Origin: Bradyrhizobium sp. PSBB068
GTDB taxonomy: Bacteria > Pseudomonadota > Alphaproteobacteria > Rhizobiales > Xanthobacteraceae
Assembly: GCA_016839165.1 (NCBI GenBank)
Contig: CP069300.1
Coordinates: forward strand, 5,890,001-5,954,000
Length of the DNA stretch: 64,000 nucleotides
Direction: 5' to 3'
A program made the position numbers and the translations under genes. Below are positions 17,433-28,727 of this stretch, piece by piece; positions within the stretch are counted from its first letter, which is position 1; every line of letters begins with the position of its first letter. Under the pieces are notes generated by a model. It saw nothing but the letters and a program-made list of their open reading frames with translations. It was not told where the DNA came from and did no database searches.

Positions 17433-18518
17433 ATGGCCGCCGTACCCCAGACCACCAACGCCAACGATATCGCCACCGTCCTGTCGACGCTGGCGAACCG
17501 GCAGAGCGCCCGGCCCAAAGGCAAGCCGCTGCCCGGCCCGAAGCGCGCCGCGATCCTGATGCTCGCGCTCGGCGAACAATATGGCGGCAAGATCTGGTCG
17601 ATGCTCGACGACGAGGAGGTCCGCGAGCTGTCGGTCCACATGTCGACGCTCGGCACCGTCGAGGCCGACGTGGTCGAGGACCTGATGCTGGAATTCGTCT
17701 CGCGGATGTCGGCCTCCGGCGCGCTGATGGGCAATTTCGACGCCACCGAACGGCTGCTGCAGCAATATCTGCCGGCCGAGCGCGTCACCGGCATCATGGA
17801 CGAGATCCGCGGCCCCGCCGGCCGCAACATGTGGGAGAAGCTCTCCAACGTGCAGGAAGAGGTGCTCGCCAACTACCTCAAGAACGAGTACCCGCAGACC
17901 ATCGCCGTGGTGCTGTCGAAGCTGAAGCCGGAGCACGCCGCGCGGGTGCTCGCAATCCTGCCCGAAGACATCGCGCTCGACGTGGTCGGCCGCATGCTCC
18001 GGATGGAGGCGGTGCAGAAGGAAGTGATCGAGCGCGTCGAGCAGACGCTGCGCACCGAGTTCATGTCGAACCTGTCGCAGACCCGCCGCCGCGATGCCCA
18101 TGAGGTGATGGCCGAGATCTTCAACAATTTCGACCGCCAGACCGAGACCCGCTTCATCACCTCGCTGGAAGAAGAGAACCGTGAATCCGCCGAGCGCATC
18201 AAGGCGCTGATGTTCACCTTCGACGACCTGATCAAGCTCGACTCCGCCTCGGCCCAGACCCTGATGCGCAACATCGACAAGGACAAGCTCGGCGTCGCGC
18301 TGAAGAGCGCCAATGAGGAGGTGCGCAGCTTCTTCCTCGGCAACATGTCCTCGCGCGCCGGCAAGATGCTGATGGACGACATGGCGGCGATGGGCCCGGT
18401 GCGGCTGCGCGACGTCGACGAGGCGCAGGCGCTCTTGGTCAACCTCGCCAAGGATCTCGCCGCCCGCGGCGAGATCACGCTGACCAAGAACCGCGCCGAC
18501 GACGAGCTGGTGTACTGA
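17433..18518 (+). CDS. fliG: Flagellar motor switch protein FliG
   Basis: 361 aa, the rotor protein that touches FliF, FliM and the stator. The N-terminal domain (about 25-100) binds FliF, the middle armadillo domain carries EYPQT (about 150) that contacts FliM, and the C-terminal domain has the charged torque helix with [11 protein letters not shown] and [17 protein letters not shown]. It starts one base after the fliF stop and its own TGA overlaps the next ATG, so translation is tightly coupled through the operon. Confidence 0.97.
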   Translation: MAAVPQTTNANDIATVLSTLANRQSARPKGKPLPGPKRAAILMLALGEQYGGKIWSMLDDEEVRELSVHMSTLGTVEADVVEDLMLEFVSRMSASGALMGNFDATERLLQQYLPAERVTGIMDEIRGPAGRNMWEKLSNVQEEVLANYLKNEYPQTIAVVLSKLKPEHAARVLAILPEDIALDVVGRMLRMEAVQKEVIERVEQTLRTEFMSNLSQTRRRDAHEVMAEIFNNFDRQTETRFITSLEEENRESAERIKALMFTFDDLIKLDSASAQTLMRNIDKDKLGVALKSANEEVRSFFLGNMSSRAGKMLMDDMAAMGPVRLRDVDEAQALLVNLAKDLAARGEITLTKNRADDELVY

Positions 18519-19141
18519 TGGCCGCACCTGCAAAATTCCTGTTCGACACCGACTTCTCGGCCCCGGACCGCGCCCGCGAGCGCGCGCCGACACCCGCCGA
18601 GGTCGCCCAGAAGGTCGCCGACGCCGAGGCCCGGGCCTATCGCGCCGGCTACGAGGCCGCGCTGCGCGAGGCCAAGGTCGAGAGCGACCGCCGCGCCGCG
18701 CAGGCACTCGAAGAGATCGGCACCGCGATCAAGGGCATTGCGGCGCGCTTTGCCGGCATCGAGACGCGGATGGAGACCGAGGCGGTCGACGTCGCCGTCG
18801 CGGTCGCCCGCAAGCTCTGCAATGAGCTGGTCGCGCGCGAGCCGCTCGGCGAGATCACCGCCTTGGTCAGCGACTGCTTCTCGCATCTGGTGGCGACGCC
18901 GCATCTCGTGGTCCGCATCAACGACGCGCTGTATGAGGCGGCGCATCACAACATCGAGCAGATGGCGGCGCATTCGGGCTTCCAGGGCCGGCTGGTGATC
19001 CTGGCCGAGCCGACCATCGCGACCGGCGACTGCCGGATCGAATGGGCTGACGGCGGCGTCGTGCTGGAGCGCGCCGCGATCGAAGGCAAGATCAACGAAC
19101 TCGTCGGGCGCTATCTGGCGTCCCGCGGCCAGGCCGGCTGA
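18518..19141 (+). CDS. fliH: FliH/FlbE-like flagellar assembly protein
   Basis: 207 aa. The position between fliG and fliN, the coiled-coil-prone N-terminal half (AQKVADAEARAYRAGYEAAL, with G-x3-G-like spacing) and the FliH-type C-terminal domain (VAVAVARKLCNELVAREPL to RIEWADGGVVLERAAIEGKI) identify it as FliH, called FlbE in Caulobacter. FliH is the negative regulator and peripheral stalk partner of the export ATPase FliI and docks on FliN. No fliI is in this window. Overlaps fliG by one base. Confidence 0.85.
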   Translation: MAAPAKFLFDTDFSAPDRARERAPTPAEVAQKVADAEARAYRAGYEAALREAKVESDRRAAQALEEIGTAIKGIAARFAGIETRMETEAVDVAVAVARKLCNELVAREPLGEITALVSDCFSHLVATPHLVVRINDALYEAAHHNIEQMAAHSGFQGRLVILAEPTIATGDCRIEWADGGVVLERAAIEGKINELVGRYLASRGQAG

Positions 19142-19161
19142 AGGCGATTGAGGGCTGAACC

Positions 19162-19512
19162 ATGAGCGACACCGACACCCACGTCCCGCTTCCCGATCTC
19201 AACGCCGCCGATGCGCCCGGGATCGACGACATCGGCTACAACGAGGACGAAAATGCCGCGCGCATCGCGGCCGACCTCGAGGCCGTGTTCGACGTGCCGG
19301 TGCAGGTTTCGGCGGTGCTCGGCCGCTCCAAGATGGACGTCGGCGACCTCCTGAAGCTCGGGCCGGGCACCGTGCTCGAACTCGACCGCCGGGTCGGCGA
19401 GGCGATCGACATCTATGTCAACAACCGCCTGGTGGCGCGTGGTGAAGTGGTGCTGGTGGAAGACAAGCTCGGCGTGACCATGACCGAAATCATCAAGGCA
19501 GAACGCTCTTAA
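19162..19512 (+). CDS. fliN: Flagellar motor switch protein FliN
   Basis: 116 aa with an acidic N-terminal extension and the SpoA domain at about 40-112 (VPVQVSAVLGRSKMDVGDLL, VLELDRRVGEAIDIYVNNRL, GEVVLVEDKLGVTMTEI). FliN forms the bottom of the C ring and anchors FliH-FliI. It follows fliH after 20 nt. Confidence 0.96.
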   Translation: MSDTDTHVPLPDLNAADAPGIDDIGYNEDENAARIAADLEAVFDVPVQVSAVLGRSKMDVGDLLKLGPGTVLELDRRVGEAIDIYVNNRLVARGEVVLVEDKLGVTMTEIIKAERS

Positions 19513-19567
19513 ACGAATGCAACGGTAGCGCGCGGAACCTGCGCGACCAGACGAACAGGAGATCATC

Positions 19568-20953
<1,386 letters not shown>

Positions 20954-20992
20954 GCAAGCAAGCGGCGGGGAAATCCCGCTGCGTGCCTTGCC

Positions 20993-21148
20993 TCACGAAT
21001 AGTTCGGCGCATCAGGCTTGCGAAAGATCCGGATCGGATCGCCCGGCGTGATGTCGCGGCCGGTGAAGGTCACATAGGCATAGAGCGCGAGATAGGCGAC
21101 GGCGATCGCACCCACGAGATAGAACAGCCAGGCTCCCAGGCGCTTCAT
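20993..21148 (-). CDS. Small membrane protein, 51 aa
   Basis: ATG 21148 opens MKRLGAWLFYLVGAIAVAYL; one transmembrane helix (about 5-26), then a polar tail TGRDITPGDPIRIFRKPDAP. GGAGACG precedes it with 9-10 nt spacing. Composition (aromatic-rich membrane helix plus defined polar tail) marks it as a real gene. It is convergent to flbD. Function unknown. Confidence 0.6.
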   Translation of the reverse strand: MKRLGAWLFYLVGAIAVAYLALYAYVTFTGRDITPGDPIRIFRKPDAPNYS

Positions 21149-21317
21149 CGAACCGTCACGTCTCCGAAATATCCGCGGCTTTTAGTGCGCTTGCCGGAAA
21201 ACCGCCACGGCCAACATGCTGCGCCGGCCTCCCTGCCGTTGATCCCTTGAATCTTGCGGCCGGTTGCCGTATTCAATCTCCTATTGTGATTTTACTTTTA
21301 GACAACTGGAGAGTGAT

Positions 21318-21698
21318 ATGGCTCTTTACGCGCAGACCAGCGGCAACCATTCGACGAATGCCCCCACCTGGACGCCGATTCCCGGCCTCGCTCTGACGAT
21401 TCCCGAAGGCGTCGGCACCACGGCCGTCATCACCCTCAACGTTCCGATGCCCTATGCCACCGGCAACGAAAATCCAGGCGGCACATTCGGTGTCAGCGTC
21501 AACGGCGCGATTTCGCCAGTCGTGGCGAGCTTCACCTACAATGAGCCGGTGCCGATCAGTTCGGGCCGCATCCCGACCACGCTGGTCGTCGGCATCCCGC
21601 TCGCCAACGCGGCCCAGTCCGTTCAGGCGGTCTGGTACGGCGTCCGCGGCAGCACCGTGATCATCGACAGCCCGGCGACGCTGAGCGCGGTCCTCTGA
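21318..21698 (+). CDS. Hypothetical beta-rich protein, 126 aa
   Basis: ATG 21318 follows GGAG 6 nt upstream and encodes MALYAQTSGNHSTNAPTWTP, then alternating hydrophobic and polar strands (TAVITLNVPMPYA, GVSVNGAISPVVASFTY, VQAVWYGVRGSTVII). This pattern suggests an all-beta sandwich. It has no signal peptide and no cysteine. I do not recognise the family. The first base of the dispersed repeat at its 3' end supplies its stop codon. Confidence 0.7.
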   Translation: MALYAQTSGNHSTNAPTWTPIPGLALTIPEGVGTTAVITLNVPMPYATGNENPGGTFGVSVNGAISPVVASFTYNEPVPISSGRIPTTLVVGIPLANAAQSVQAVWYGVRGSTVIIDSPATLSAVL

Positions 21699-21799
21699 AG
21701 CATGATCCGGAAAAGTGCGAAGCGGTTTTCCGAAAAGATCATGCTCAAACAAGAGCTAAAGCGCGATGACGATTCAACCAAATATCATCGCGCTTTAAA
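21696..21799 (+). repeat. Dispersed two-hairpin repeat, copy A
   Basis: About 104 bp comprising hairpin 1 (GCATGATC 21700-21707 / GATCATGC 21737-21744) and hairpin 2 (TAAAGCGCGATGA / TCATCGCGCTTTA, 21757-21797). The same element occurs at 33209-33312 and, reversed, at 46805-46908. The TGA stop of the upstream gene (21696-21698) is the repeat edge. Confidence 0.9.
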
Positions 21800-21839
21800 G
21801 GCAGATCCGGACGGGCGGCGCGGCTGCGCGGATCAGAGC

Positions 21840-22430
21840 CTAACCCACGTCCCGGGCGTGGACGTGCCGTGATGGCAGGCTGACCTCGGCCAGCCTGGCG
21901 GCGTCCTCGTCGCGGTCGATCGCGACGTATTCGCCGTGCCAATACGCCAGCGCGGCGGTGCGTTCCGATGCGATCACATCGAGCACGCGGCCGATGACGA
22001 TTGCATGAGAATGCCGCTCGATGATCTCCTCGACCTCGCAGTCGATCGCCGCCAGCGCGCCGACCAGCAACGGAACACCCGTCGCGCGCGTCGCCCATTC
22101 GGCACCTTCGAACCGCTCGGCGCCCTTCAGGCCGCCCTTGCCGGTGAAACGCTCGGCGATCTCGAGCTGATCTGCGTTCAGAATGTTGACGCCGAACGCG
22201 CCGTGACGCGCGATCAGCGGCCAGGAAGAGGCGGCGCGGTTGATGCTGACGATCAGCGACGGCGGCTCGACCGACAGCGACGACACCGAGGTCACCGTCA
22301 TCCCCGAGATGTCCTTGCCCTTACCGGCCGTGATGATGCTGACGCCGCCGGTGAGATGGCGCATCGCGCCGCGAAAGTCGGCGGCGCTGACCGCGGGTTC
22401 GATCGAAACATTGCGCACGACGGAGTTCAT
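21840..22430 (-). CDS. Flavin reductase of the HpaC-like family
   Basis: 196 aa. FRGAMRHLTGGVSIITAGKG, GMTVTSVSSLSVEPPSLIVSIN and FGVNIL are hallmarks of the flavin reductase-like (FMN-binding split barrel) family that supplies reduced FMN to two-component monooxygenases. Last gene of the ssu operon; ATG 22430 lies 8 nt after the ssuB stop. It probably delivers FMNH2 to SsuD. It replaces the flavodoxin-fold SsuE found in E. coli, so the symbol ssuE is not applied. Confidence 0.88.
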   Translation of the reverse strand: MNSVVRNVSIEPAVSAADFRGAMRHLTGGVSIITAGKGKDISGMTVTSVSSLSVEPPSLIVSINRAASSWPLIARHGAFGVNILNADQLEIAERFTGKGGLKGAERFEGAEWATRATGVPLLVGALAAIDCEVEEIIERHSHAIVIGRVLDVIASERTAALAYWHGEYVAIDRDEDAARLAEVSLPSRHVHARDVG

Positions 22431-22437
22431 GGCGACC

Positions 22438-23289
22438 TCACAGACCGGATGTGTCTTCACTGCCCTCGAGCAGGTGCTTCAGGATCTCGCCTTCCAGCGC
22501 GGCGAGCTCGGCCGAACCGCGCCGGCGCGGCCGCCGCAGGTCGATCGTGACATCCTCGGCGATCCGGCCGTCCTCGATGACCAGCACGCGGTCGGCGAGC
22601 GCGACCGCCTCGGCGACGTCGTGCGTCACCAGGATCGCGGTAAAGTCCTGGTCGCGCCAGACCCGCTCCAGCAATTGCTGCATCGAGATCCGGGTCAGCG
22701 CGTCGAGCGCGCCGAGCGGCTCGTCGAACGCCAGCACACGCGGCTGGCTGACCAGCGCCCGCGCCAGTGCGACGCGCTGCTTCTGGCCGCCGGAGAGCAC
22801 CGCCGGCCACTGGCCGCGCTTGTCGCCGAGGCCGACCTCGACCAGCGCGCGCTCGGCGCGCGCCTGCGCATCGGCCGAGGAACGCTCGCGCCCCAGCCCG
22901 ACCTCGACATTGGAGAGCACCCGCGCCCAGGGCAGCAACCGCGGCTCCTGGAACATGACGCGGACATCCTGAGCCCGCGGCTGTTCGCCGAAAGCGATGC
23001 TGCCCGCGGTCGGCGCGTCGAGTCCCGCGATCAGGCGCAGCAGCGTGCTCTTGCCGCAGCCGCTACGGCCGACGATCGCGACGAACTGGCCGGCCGGGAT
23101 GTGCAGGTCGATGCCGCGCAGCACCTCATTGTCGCCGAACGCCTTGCGCAGGCCGCGGATGGTCAGCGACAGGCCGCGCGCCGCGGCTTCGGGCGCTCGC
23201 CGCAGCTGCCGCGCCTGCACGACAATGTCGGCGCGGTCGACCGGCTCGCCGTCCACCGCCTGGAAACGAAGCGCTTCTTGCATTCTCAT
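22438..23289 (-). CDS. ssuB: Aliphatic sulfonate ABC transporter ATPase SsuB
   Basis: 283 aa. Walker [10 protein letters not shown], signature LSGGQKQR, Walker B VLAFDEP and the switch His in LVTHD are all intact; Q-loop [13 protein letters not shown] is the nitrate/sulfonate/taurine subclass form. The N-terminal 35 residues are an extension. ATG 23289 lies 2 nt past the ssuC stop (ATG 23283 also possible). It powers SsuC. Confidence 0.93.
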   Translation of the reverse strand: MRMQEALRFQAVDGEPVDRADIVVQARQLRRAPEAAARGLSLTIRGLRKAFGDNEVLRGIDLHIPAGQFVAIVGRSGCGKSTLLRLIAGLDAPTAGSIAFGEQPRAQDVRVMFQEPRLLPWARVLSNVEVGLGRERSSADAQARAERALVEVGLGDKRGQWPAVLSGGQKQRVALARALVSQPRVLAFDEPLGALDALTRISMQQLLERVWRDQDFTAILVTHDVAEAVALADRVLVIEDGRIAEDVTIDLRRPRRRGSAELAALEGEILKHLLEGSEDTSGL

Positions 23290-23291
23290 TC

Positions 23292-24200
23292 TCACTTCTT
23301 CTGGAAGGCGGGATGCCATGACAAGGTCAGCCGCTCCAGCGCCCGCGAGGCGCTGTCGGCGAGCTTGCCGAGCAAGGCGTAGATCAGGATCGAGAGCACG
23401 ACGACATCGATCAGCATGAACTCGCGGGCCTGCATCGCCATGTATCCGAGCCCCGACGAGGCCGCGATGGTCTCCGCGACGATCAAGGTCAGCCACATGA
23501 TGCCGAGCGCAAAGCGCAGGCCGACGAAGATCGAGGGCAACGCGCCGGGGAAGATCACCCGGCGGAACAGCTCGCCGTCGGTCATGCCGTAGATCCGGCC
23601 CATCTCGATCAGCTGCGGATCGACGGTACGGATGCCGTGCAGCGTGTTGAGATAGATCGGGAAGAACACGCCGAGCGCCACGAGAAAGAGCTTGGCCGAC
23701 TCGTCGATGCCGAACCAGAGGATGACGAGCGGGATCAAGGCCAGATGCGGGATGTTGCGCACCATTTGCAGCGTGGTGTCGGTGAGCTTCGCCGATAGTT
23801 GCGACAACCCGTTGGCGAGGCCGAAGGCGAAGCCGATGCCGCCGCCGATCACAAAGCCGATCGAGGCGCGCCAGAAGCTGACCCAGATGTTGCGGACCAG
23901 CTCGCCCGAGAGCAGCAGCTTCCACCCCGCAAGCGCGACATCGGTCGGCGCCGGGAGCACGCGTGACGGCACGTAGCCGGTGACGCAGGCAAGCTGCCAG
24001 ATCAGAACGATCGCGAGCGGCACGATCCACGGGATCAGGCCGTCGACCCTGGGCAATTTGAGAACGCTGGAGCTGCTTCCGTTCCGATCGGATCGGATCG
24101 GAGCTTCAGATTTTTGGTTTGACGTGTTTTCTTCACGCGAACCGGCACCCACCTCGCTCGAAAACGCTTTGCGGCGCGGGAGTGAATCGATCAAGCTCAT
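23292..24200 (-). CDS. ssuC: Aliphatic sulfonate ABC permease SsuC
   Basis: 302 aa. A polar N-terminal tail of about 55 residues precedes the first membrane segment ([20 protein letters not shown]), then five or six transmembrane helices and the EAA-type loop [20 protein letters not shown] that docks SsuB. ATG 24200 overlaps the ssuD stop by 4 bp. Imports alkanesulfonates across the inner membrane. Confidence 0.94.
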   Translation of the reverse strand: MSLIDSLPRRKAFSSEVGAGSREENTSNQKSEAPIRSDRNGSSSSVLKLPRVDGLIPWIVPLAIVLIWQLACVTGYVPSRVLPAPTDVALAGWKLLLSGELVRNIWVSFWRASIGFVIGGGIGFAFGLANGLSQLSAKLTDTTLQMVRNIPHLALIPLVILWFGIDESAKLFLVALGVFFPIYLNTLHGIRTVDPQLIEMGRIYGMTDGELFRRVIFPGALPSIFVGLRFALGIMWLTLIVAETIAASSGLGYMAMQAREFMLIDVVVLSILIYALLGKLADSASRALERLTLSWHPAFQKK

Positions 24201-25363
24201 GATTGCGACGCCTGTTTCTGCGGCCGATATTCGTTGCCGATGGTCTCACCGAACGGCCCGGTGTTGACCCTGATCGACGTCACGTTGTTGCCGTGCGCAA
24301 GCGACAGCAGCGGGAACACCAGCTCGGCGAAGCGATAGGCTTCCTCCAGATGCGGGTAACCCGACATGATGAACGTATCGACGCCGATCTCCTGATACTC
24401 CTTGATCCGCGCTGCGACGGTCTCGGGATCGCCGACCAGCGCGGTGCCGGCACCGCCGCGCACCAGGCCGACGCCGGCCCACAGGTTCGGGCTGATCTCG
24501 AGCTGGTCGCGCCGGCCGCCATGCAGCTGCGCCATCCGCTGCTGGCCGACCGAATCCATCCGCGAGAAGATCTTTTGCGCGGTAGCGATGGTGTCGTCGG
24601 TGACGTACTGGATCAGCTCGTCGGCCGCCTTCCACGCCTCGGCATTGGTCTCGCGCACGATCACGTGCAGGCGGATGCCGAACGAGAGCTTGCGGCCGCG
24701 CTGCGCGGCAACCGCCTTCACCTTGGCGATCTTCTCGGCGACCTGCGCCGGCGGCTCACCCCAGGTCAGGTACTTGTCGACGGTGTCGACCGCGACGTCG
24801 ATGCCGGCATCCGACGAGCCGCCGAAATACAGCGGCGGCCGCGGCGACTGCACCGGATTGAACAGCAGACGGCCGTCCTCGATCCTTATGTGCTGGCCCT
24901 CGACGTTGACCGTCTTGCCCGCGAGCAGATCGCTGTAGACGTTGAGAAACTCGCGGGTCACCGCATAGCGCTCGTCGTGGTCGAGGAAGATGCCGTCGCC
25001 CTTGTTCTCGATCGGATCGCCGCCGGTGACGACGTTGATCAGCAGGCGGCCGTTCGACAGCCGGTCCAAGGTCGCGGTCATGCGGGCGGCGACGCTCGGC
25101 GACTGCAGGCCGGGCCTGACCGCCACGAGGTAACGCAGCCGCTCGGTCCAGGGCGCGACGGCCGAGGCCACCACCCAGGAGTCCTCGCAACTCCGCCCGG
25201 TCGGCAGCAGCACGCCGTAATAGCCGAGCTGGTCGGCGGCCTGCGCGATCTGGCGCAGATAGTTGAAGTTCACCTCGCGGCCGCCGATCGACGTGCCGAG
25301 ATAGCGGCTGTCGCCATGGGTCGGCAGGAACCAGAGGATGTTGGCGTTGGTTGGGGTGCTCAC
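24197..25363 (-). CDS. ssuD: FMNH2-dependent alkanesulfonate monooxygenase SsuD
   Basis: 388-aa luciferase-fold enzyme that cleaves alkanesulfonates to aldehyde plus sulfite. It tracks E. coli SsuD closely: [20 protein letters not shown] with the active-site Cys, [29 protein letters not shown] with the catalytic Arg and His, [20 protein letters not shown] and [14 protein letters not shown] 25363 is preferred over ATG 25378 because GGAGG precedes it by 7 nt and GTGA overlaps the ssuA stop. Confidence 0.96.
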   Translation of the reverse strand: MSTPTNANILWFLPTHGDSRYLGTSIGGREVNFNYLRQIAQAADQLGYYGVLLPTGRSCEDSWVVASAVAPWTERLRYLVAVRPGLQSPSVAARMTATLDRLSNGRLLINVVTGGDPIENKGDGIFLDHDERYAVTREFLNVYSDLLAGKTVNVEGQHIRIEDGRLLFNPVQSPRPPLYFGGSSDAGIDVAVDTVDKYLTWGEPPAQVAEKIAKVKAVAAQRGRKLSFGIRLHVIVRETNAEAWKAADELIQYVTDDTIATAQKIFSRMDSVGQQRMAQLHGGRRDQLEISPNLWAGVGLVRGGAGTALVGDPETVAARIKEYQEIGVDTFIMSGYPHLEEAYRFAELVFPLLSLAHGNNVTSIRVNTGPFGETIGNEYRPQKQASQS

Positions 25364-26313
25364 GTGCCCGGCCTCCATGCGACGTCGGAAATCTTGATTT
25401 GTTTGGGGATCAGGCCGAGCGCGAAGAACGTGTCGGCAACCTGTTGCTGATCCGCGATGACGGCATCGGTGACCGGCTTGATGCCGTAGGCCTGCCGCTT
25501 CAGCGCGACCTCCACCACCGGCACCGACAGGCCGATGTTTGGCGCCAGCTGTTCGGCGACGGCGTGGATATCGCTCTTGGCCCAGTCATCGACTTCGCTG
25601 AGCTGCGCCAGCACCAGCTCGACGATCTTCGCATCGGCCTGCAAGAACTTCTTCGAGGCGAAGTAGAACTGGTAGTTGGCGACGACGCCGGTGCCGTCGG
25701 CAACCGTGCGCGCACCGGTCGCAGCTTCTGCCGCGGCCTGGAACGGATCCCAGATCACCCAGGCATCGACCGCACCACGCTCGAACGCCGCGCGTGCATC
25801 AGCCGGCGCCAGGAACACCGGCTCGATCTCGGAATATTTGACGCCGGCCTTCTCCAGCGCCTTCACCAGCAGATAGTGGACGTTGGAGCCCTTGTTGAGC
25901 GCGACTTTCTTGCCCTTGAGGTCAGTGACCGACTTGATCGGGCTGTCCTTCGGCACCAGGATCGCCTCGCCTTTCGGCGCCGGTGGCTCGTAGGCGACAT
26001 ACTGGATCGGCGCGCCCGCGGCCTGCGCGAAGATCGGCGGCGCCTCGCCGGTGTTGCCGAAATCGATCGCGCCGACATTGAGCGCCTCGAGCAGCGGCGG
26101 CCCGGACGGAAACTCGGTCCAGACGACCGAGTAGCCGACCGACTTCAGCTTCTGCTCGAGCGAGCCCTTGCTCTTGAGCAAAACCAGCTTGCCGTATTTC
26201 TGGAAGCCGATGCGGACCACCTTGTCCTGACCGTAGGACGCGCCGACCGTCGCCGCGACGATGCTGACCGATATCACCGCGCGGGCGACCCAGCGCCGGA
26301 ACAAACGCGTCAT
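25360..26313 (-). CDS. ssuA: Sulfonate-binding protein SsuA, Sec-exported copy
   Basis: 317-aa periplasmic binding protein of the nitrate/sulfonate/taurine class. Sec signal [20 protein letters not shown] ending near SYGQ. Binding-domain motifs include [42 protein letters not shown] and [13 protein letters not shown] 26313 has AGAGGAA upstream. It overlaps ssuD and lies 40 nt after a second, similar binding protein. Confidence 0.9.
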   Translation of the reverse strand: MTRLFRRWVARAVISVSIVAATVGASYGQDKVVRIGFQKYGKLVLLKSKGSLEQKLKSVGYSVVWTEFPSGPPLLEALNVGAIDFGNTGEAPPIFAQAAGAPIQYVAYEPPAPKGEAILVPKDSPIKSVTDLKGKKVALNKGSNVHYLLVKALEKAGVKYSEIEPVFLAPADARAAFERGAVDAWVIWDPFQAAAEAATGARTVADGTGVVANYQFYFASKKFLQADAKIVELVLAQLSEVDDWAKSDIHAVAEQLAPNIGLSVPVVEVALKRQAYGIKPVTDAVIADQQQVADTFFALGLIPKQIKISDVAWRPGT

Positions 26314-26353
26314 GGGAAATTCCTCTGCATTGCAATGACCAATCACACGCCGA

Positions 26354-27304
26354 TCAGGTCTGGGTATTGCGCCAGACGATGTCGCGGATCGCGATCTGCT
26401 TCGGGATCAGGCCCAGCTTGAAAAAGCGATCGGCAACACCCTGCTGGGTTGCAACCACGTCATCGGTCACGGGGCCGACCGAGAAGCCGGCCCGCCGCGC
26501 CGCGATGGTCTGGATATCGAGCGGCACGCCGGTGACGGCAGCCAGCGATTTCGCGACCTCGTCGGGATGCGCCTCCGCCCACTTCGCGCTCGACGTCGTG
26601 ACGTCGACGATCTGCTGCAGCAATGCGCCGTGCTTGTTCGCGAAGTCGCGGTTGGCGATGTAGAACGCGTTGGTCTTGGTGACGTCGCTTGTATTGATCA
26701 GAATGCGGCCGTTCTGCTTGGTCTCGGCGATCGCGAAATACGGATCCCAGATCGCCCAGGCATCGATGCCGCCATTGGCGAAGGCGGGGCCGGCGTCCGG
26801 CGGCGTCAGATAGACCGGTGTGATGTCATTATAGGTCAGCCCGGCCTTCTCCAGGGTCTGGATCACGACGTTATGCGCGCTGGATCCCTTGGTGAAGCCG
26901 ACGCGCTTGCCCTTGAGGTCGGCAATGGTCTTGATTGCCGAGTTCTGCGGCACCAGGATGCCCGATCCGTTGATGATGGGCTGGGCCGCGGCATAGACGA
27001 TCGCCGCACCCGCGGCCTGGGCGAAAATCGGCGGGGAATCGCCGACTGCGCCGTAATCGACGCTGCCGACATTCATCGCCTCCATCATCGGCGGGCCCGA
27101 CGAGAATTCGACCCATTTCACACTGACGCCCTGTGGCTTGAAATGATTTTCCAAGGACTCGCGCTGCCGCGTGATAACCAGCACGCCGTTCTTCTGGTAG
27201 CCGATACGAATTTCCTTCGAGTCCGCCTGCGCCTGCGCGCCACGGGACAGCGCGGCTGATGCGGCTGTGGCGAGCGACAGCTGGAGGAACTCACGACGCT
27301 TCAT
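26354..27304 (-). CDS. Sulfonate-binding protein SsuA paralog, Tat-type signal
   Basis: 316 aa, clearly homologous to the next gene (IGYQKNGVLVITRQR, VEFSSGPPMMEAMNVGSVDY, FAQAAGAAIVYA, IDAWAIWDPYFA). Its leader MKRREFLQLSLATAASAAL has an RREFL twin-arginine pattern, unlike the Sec leader of the neighbouring copy. ATG 27304 has AGGAG upstream. First gene of the operon; the promoter must lie in the roughly 95 bases between it and the terminator at 27401. Confidence 0.88.
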   Translation of the reverse strand: MKRREFLQLSLATAASAALSRGAQAQADSKEIRIGYQKNGVLVITRQRESLENHFKPQGVSVKWVEFSSGPPMMEAMNVGSVDYGAVGDSPPIFAQAAGAAIVYAAAQPIINGSGILVPQNSAIKTIADLKGKRVGFTKGSSAHNVVIQTLEKAGLTYNDITPVYLTPPDAGPAFANGGIDAWAIWDPYFAIAETKQNGRILINTSDVTKTNAFYIANRDFANKHGALLQQIVDVTTSSAKWAEAHPDEVAKSLAAVTGVPLDIQTIAARRAGFSVGPVTDDVVATQQGVADRFFKLGLIPKQIAIRDIVWRNTQT

Positions 27305-27400
27305 TCCAAGAATCTCCTGACGATCAAACGCGCTACCGGGCGCGCGATCATGCGATGTCAGGATGATGGGGCGCGCGAATGAAGCTGTCGAGCACCGCAC

Positions 27401-27436
27401 AAAAATAGCGATGCCTGCACTTCGGTGCAGGCATCG
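27401..27436 (-). terminator. Rho-independent terminator of the LLM monooxygenase gene
   Basis: Perfect 11-bp stem GATGCCTGCAC / GTGCAGGCATC with a 4-nt loop, followed on the minus strand by GCTATTTTTG. It lies about 77 bases past the stop at 27513 and separates that gene from the ssu operon. Confidence 0.9.
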
Positions 27437-27512
27437 CGCGTGCCGTTTCGTTCAAGGCACAGGTCGCACGTAGCGAATTATTTTCTTCACGCGATTGCGA
27501 GGTCGCTGCACA

Positions 27513-28727
27513 TTAATTCATCAGGCCTGCGGCTGCGGTCTTCGGGCCGACATTGACCGCGAGCTTACCATAACGGTCCGAGAACGCCTGGGTGTCGATC
27601 TCCTCGAGCTGGATCGAGCCGTCAAGCACCCCCCTCTTCCAGGCCTCGTGCTCGGGATCGTGCTGGAACTCGGGCATCACCTCTTTCCCGAACAACTCGA
27701 GCGATTCACAGATGTGCTCATGGGTGTTCTTGCCCGCCTGGTTGAGCAGGATCACCTGGTCGATATGCGAGGCGCGGAAACGCCGCAGCTTCTTGCGCAG
27801 TGTTTCCGGCGACCCGATCAGGCCGCCGCGCAACGCGGCCTCCTGCGCCTCCGGATTGTCGCGCTTCCACTTGTTGTACTCGTCCCACATGTTGACGGTG
27901 CCGGGCGCCGGGCGTTGCCGGTTCTGCGCCTGGCCGTAATAGCGCAGCGCGAACTGGAAGAAGGTCGCGCCGTCGGCGCGCCGACGTGCCTCCTCGTCGG
28001 TCTCCGCGCACATGAAGAACGAAACCAGCGCCATGTTGGGATTGATCTCGTAGTCGGCGAGCTTCTTCAGCCGCTTGGTGATCGCATTGTAATAGGCGTG
28101 CACCCAGGCATGCGCCGCCTCGGCGCTGACGAACTGGAAGCCGAGTGCGCCGAATCCGTTCTGCCCGGCGCGTTCGATGGTCGGCAGCTGCGAGCAGGCC
28201 ATCCAGAGCGGCGGATGCGGCTTCTGCACCGGCTTCGGCACCACATTGCGCAACGGGATGTCGAAATATTTGCCGTGATGCTCGGTGCCGGTCTTGGTGA
28301 ACATCGGGAAGATCGCCTGCACCGCTTCCTCGAACACCTCGCGCTTGGTCTCCATGTCGCGGCCGAACGGCGTCAGCTCGGTGATCGAGGCGCTCTCGCC
28401 CATGCCGAATTCGCAGCGGCCGTTGCTCAGGAGATCGAGCACCGCAACCCGCTCGGCGACCCGCGCCGGATGATTGGTGGTGAGCTGGAAGATGCCGTGG
28501 CCGAGCCGGATATTCCTGGTGCGCTGGCTCGCGGCCGCAAGGAAGGATTCCGGCGCCGGCGAGTGCGAATATTCCTCGAGGAAGTGATGCTCGACGACCC
28601 AGGCGTAATCGTAAGCGAGCCGGTCGGCGGTCTCCAATTGTGTCAGCGCATTCTGGTAGAGCCTGAGCTCGTCGCCGTCATTCCAGGGGCGCGGCAGTTG
28701 CAGCTCGTAGAAGATGCCGAATTTCAT
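27513..28727 (-). CDS. LLM-class flavin-dependent monooxygenase
   Basis: 404-aa bacterial-luciferase-like protein: MKFGIFYELQLPRPW, AWVVEHHFLEEYSHSPAPE, IRLGHGIFQLTTNHPARVAE, LDLLSNGRCEFGMGES and LWMACSQLPT are typical of the luciferase-like monooxygenase superfamily. The substrate is not evident. It neighbours the ssu operon and could draw on the same flavin reductase, but a terminator lies between, so this is only an inference. Start ATG 28727 is well placed with the conserved N-terminal strand. Confidence 0.88.
   Translation of the reverse strand: MKFGIFYELQLPRPWNDGDELRLYQNALTQLETADRLAYDYAWVVEHHFLEEYSHSPAPESFLAAASQRTRNIRLGHGIFQLTTNHPARVAERVAVLDLLSNGRCEFGMGESASITELTPFGRDMETKREVFEEAVQAIFPMFTKTGTEHHGKYFDIPLRNVVPKPVQKPHPPLWMACSQLPTIERAGQNGFGALGFQFVSAEAAHAWVHAYYNAITKRLKKLADYEINPNMALVSFFMCAETDEEARRRADGATFFQFALRYYGQAQNRQRPAPGTVNMWDEYNKWKRDNPEAQEAALRGGLIGSPETLRKKLRRFRASHIDQVILLNQAGKNTHEHICESLELFGKEVMPEFQHDPEHEAWKRGVLDGSIQLEEIDTQAFSDRYGKLAVNVGPKTAAAGLMN

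Noticed and set aside
15716..17872. Very long minus-strand open frame (over 700 codons) opposite fliF and part of fliG
   Set aside because: Its composition is that of the antisense of a GC-rich gene; fliF and fliG are unambiguous on the plus strand with tight coupling and conserved motifs.
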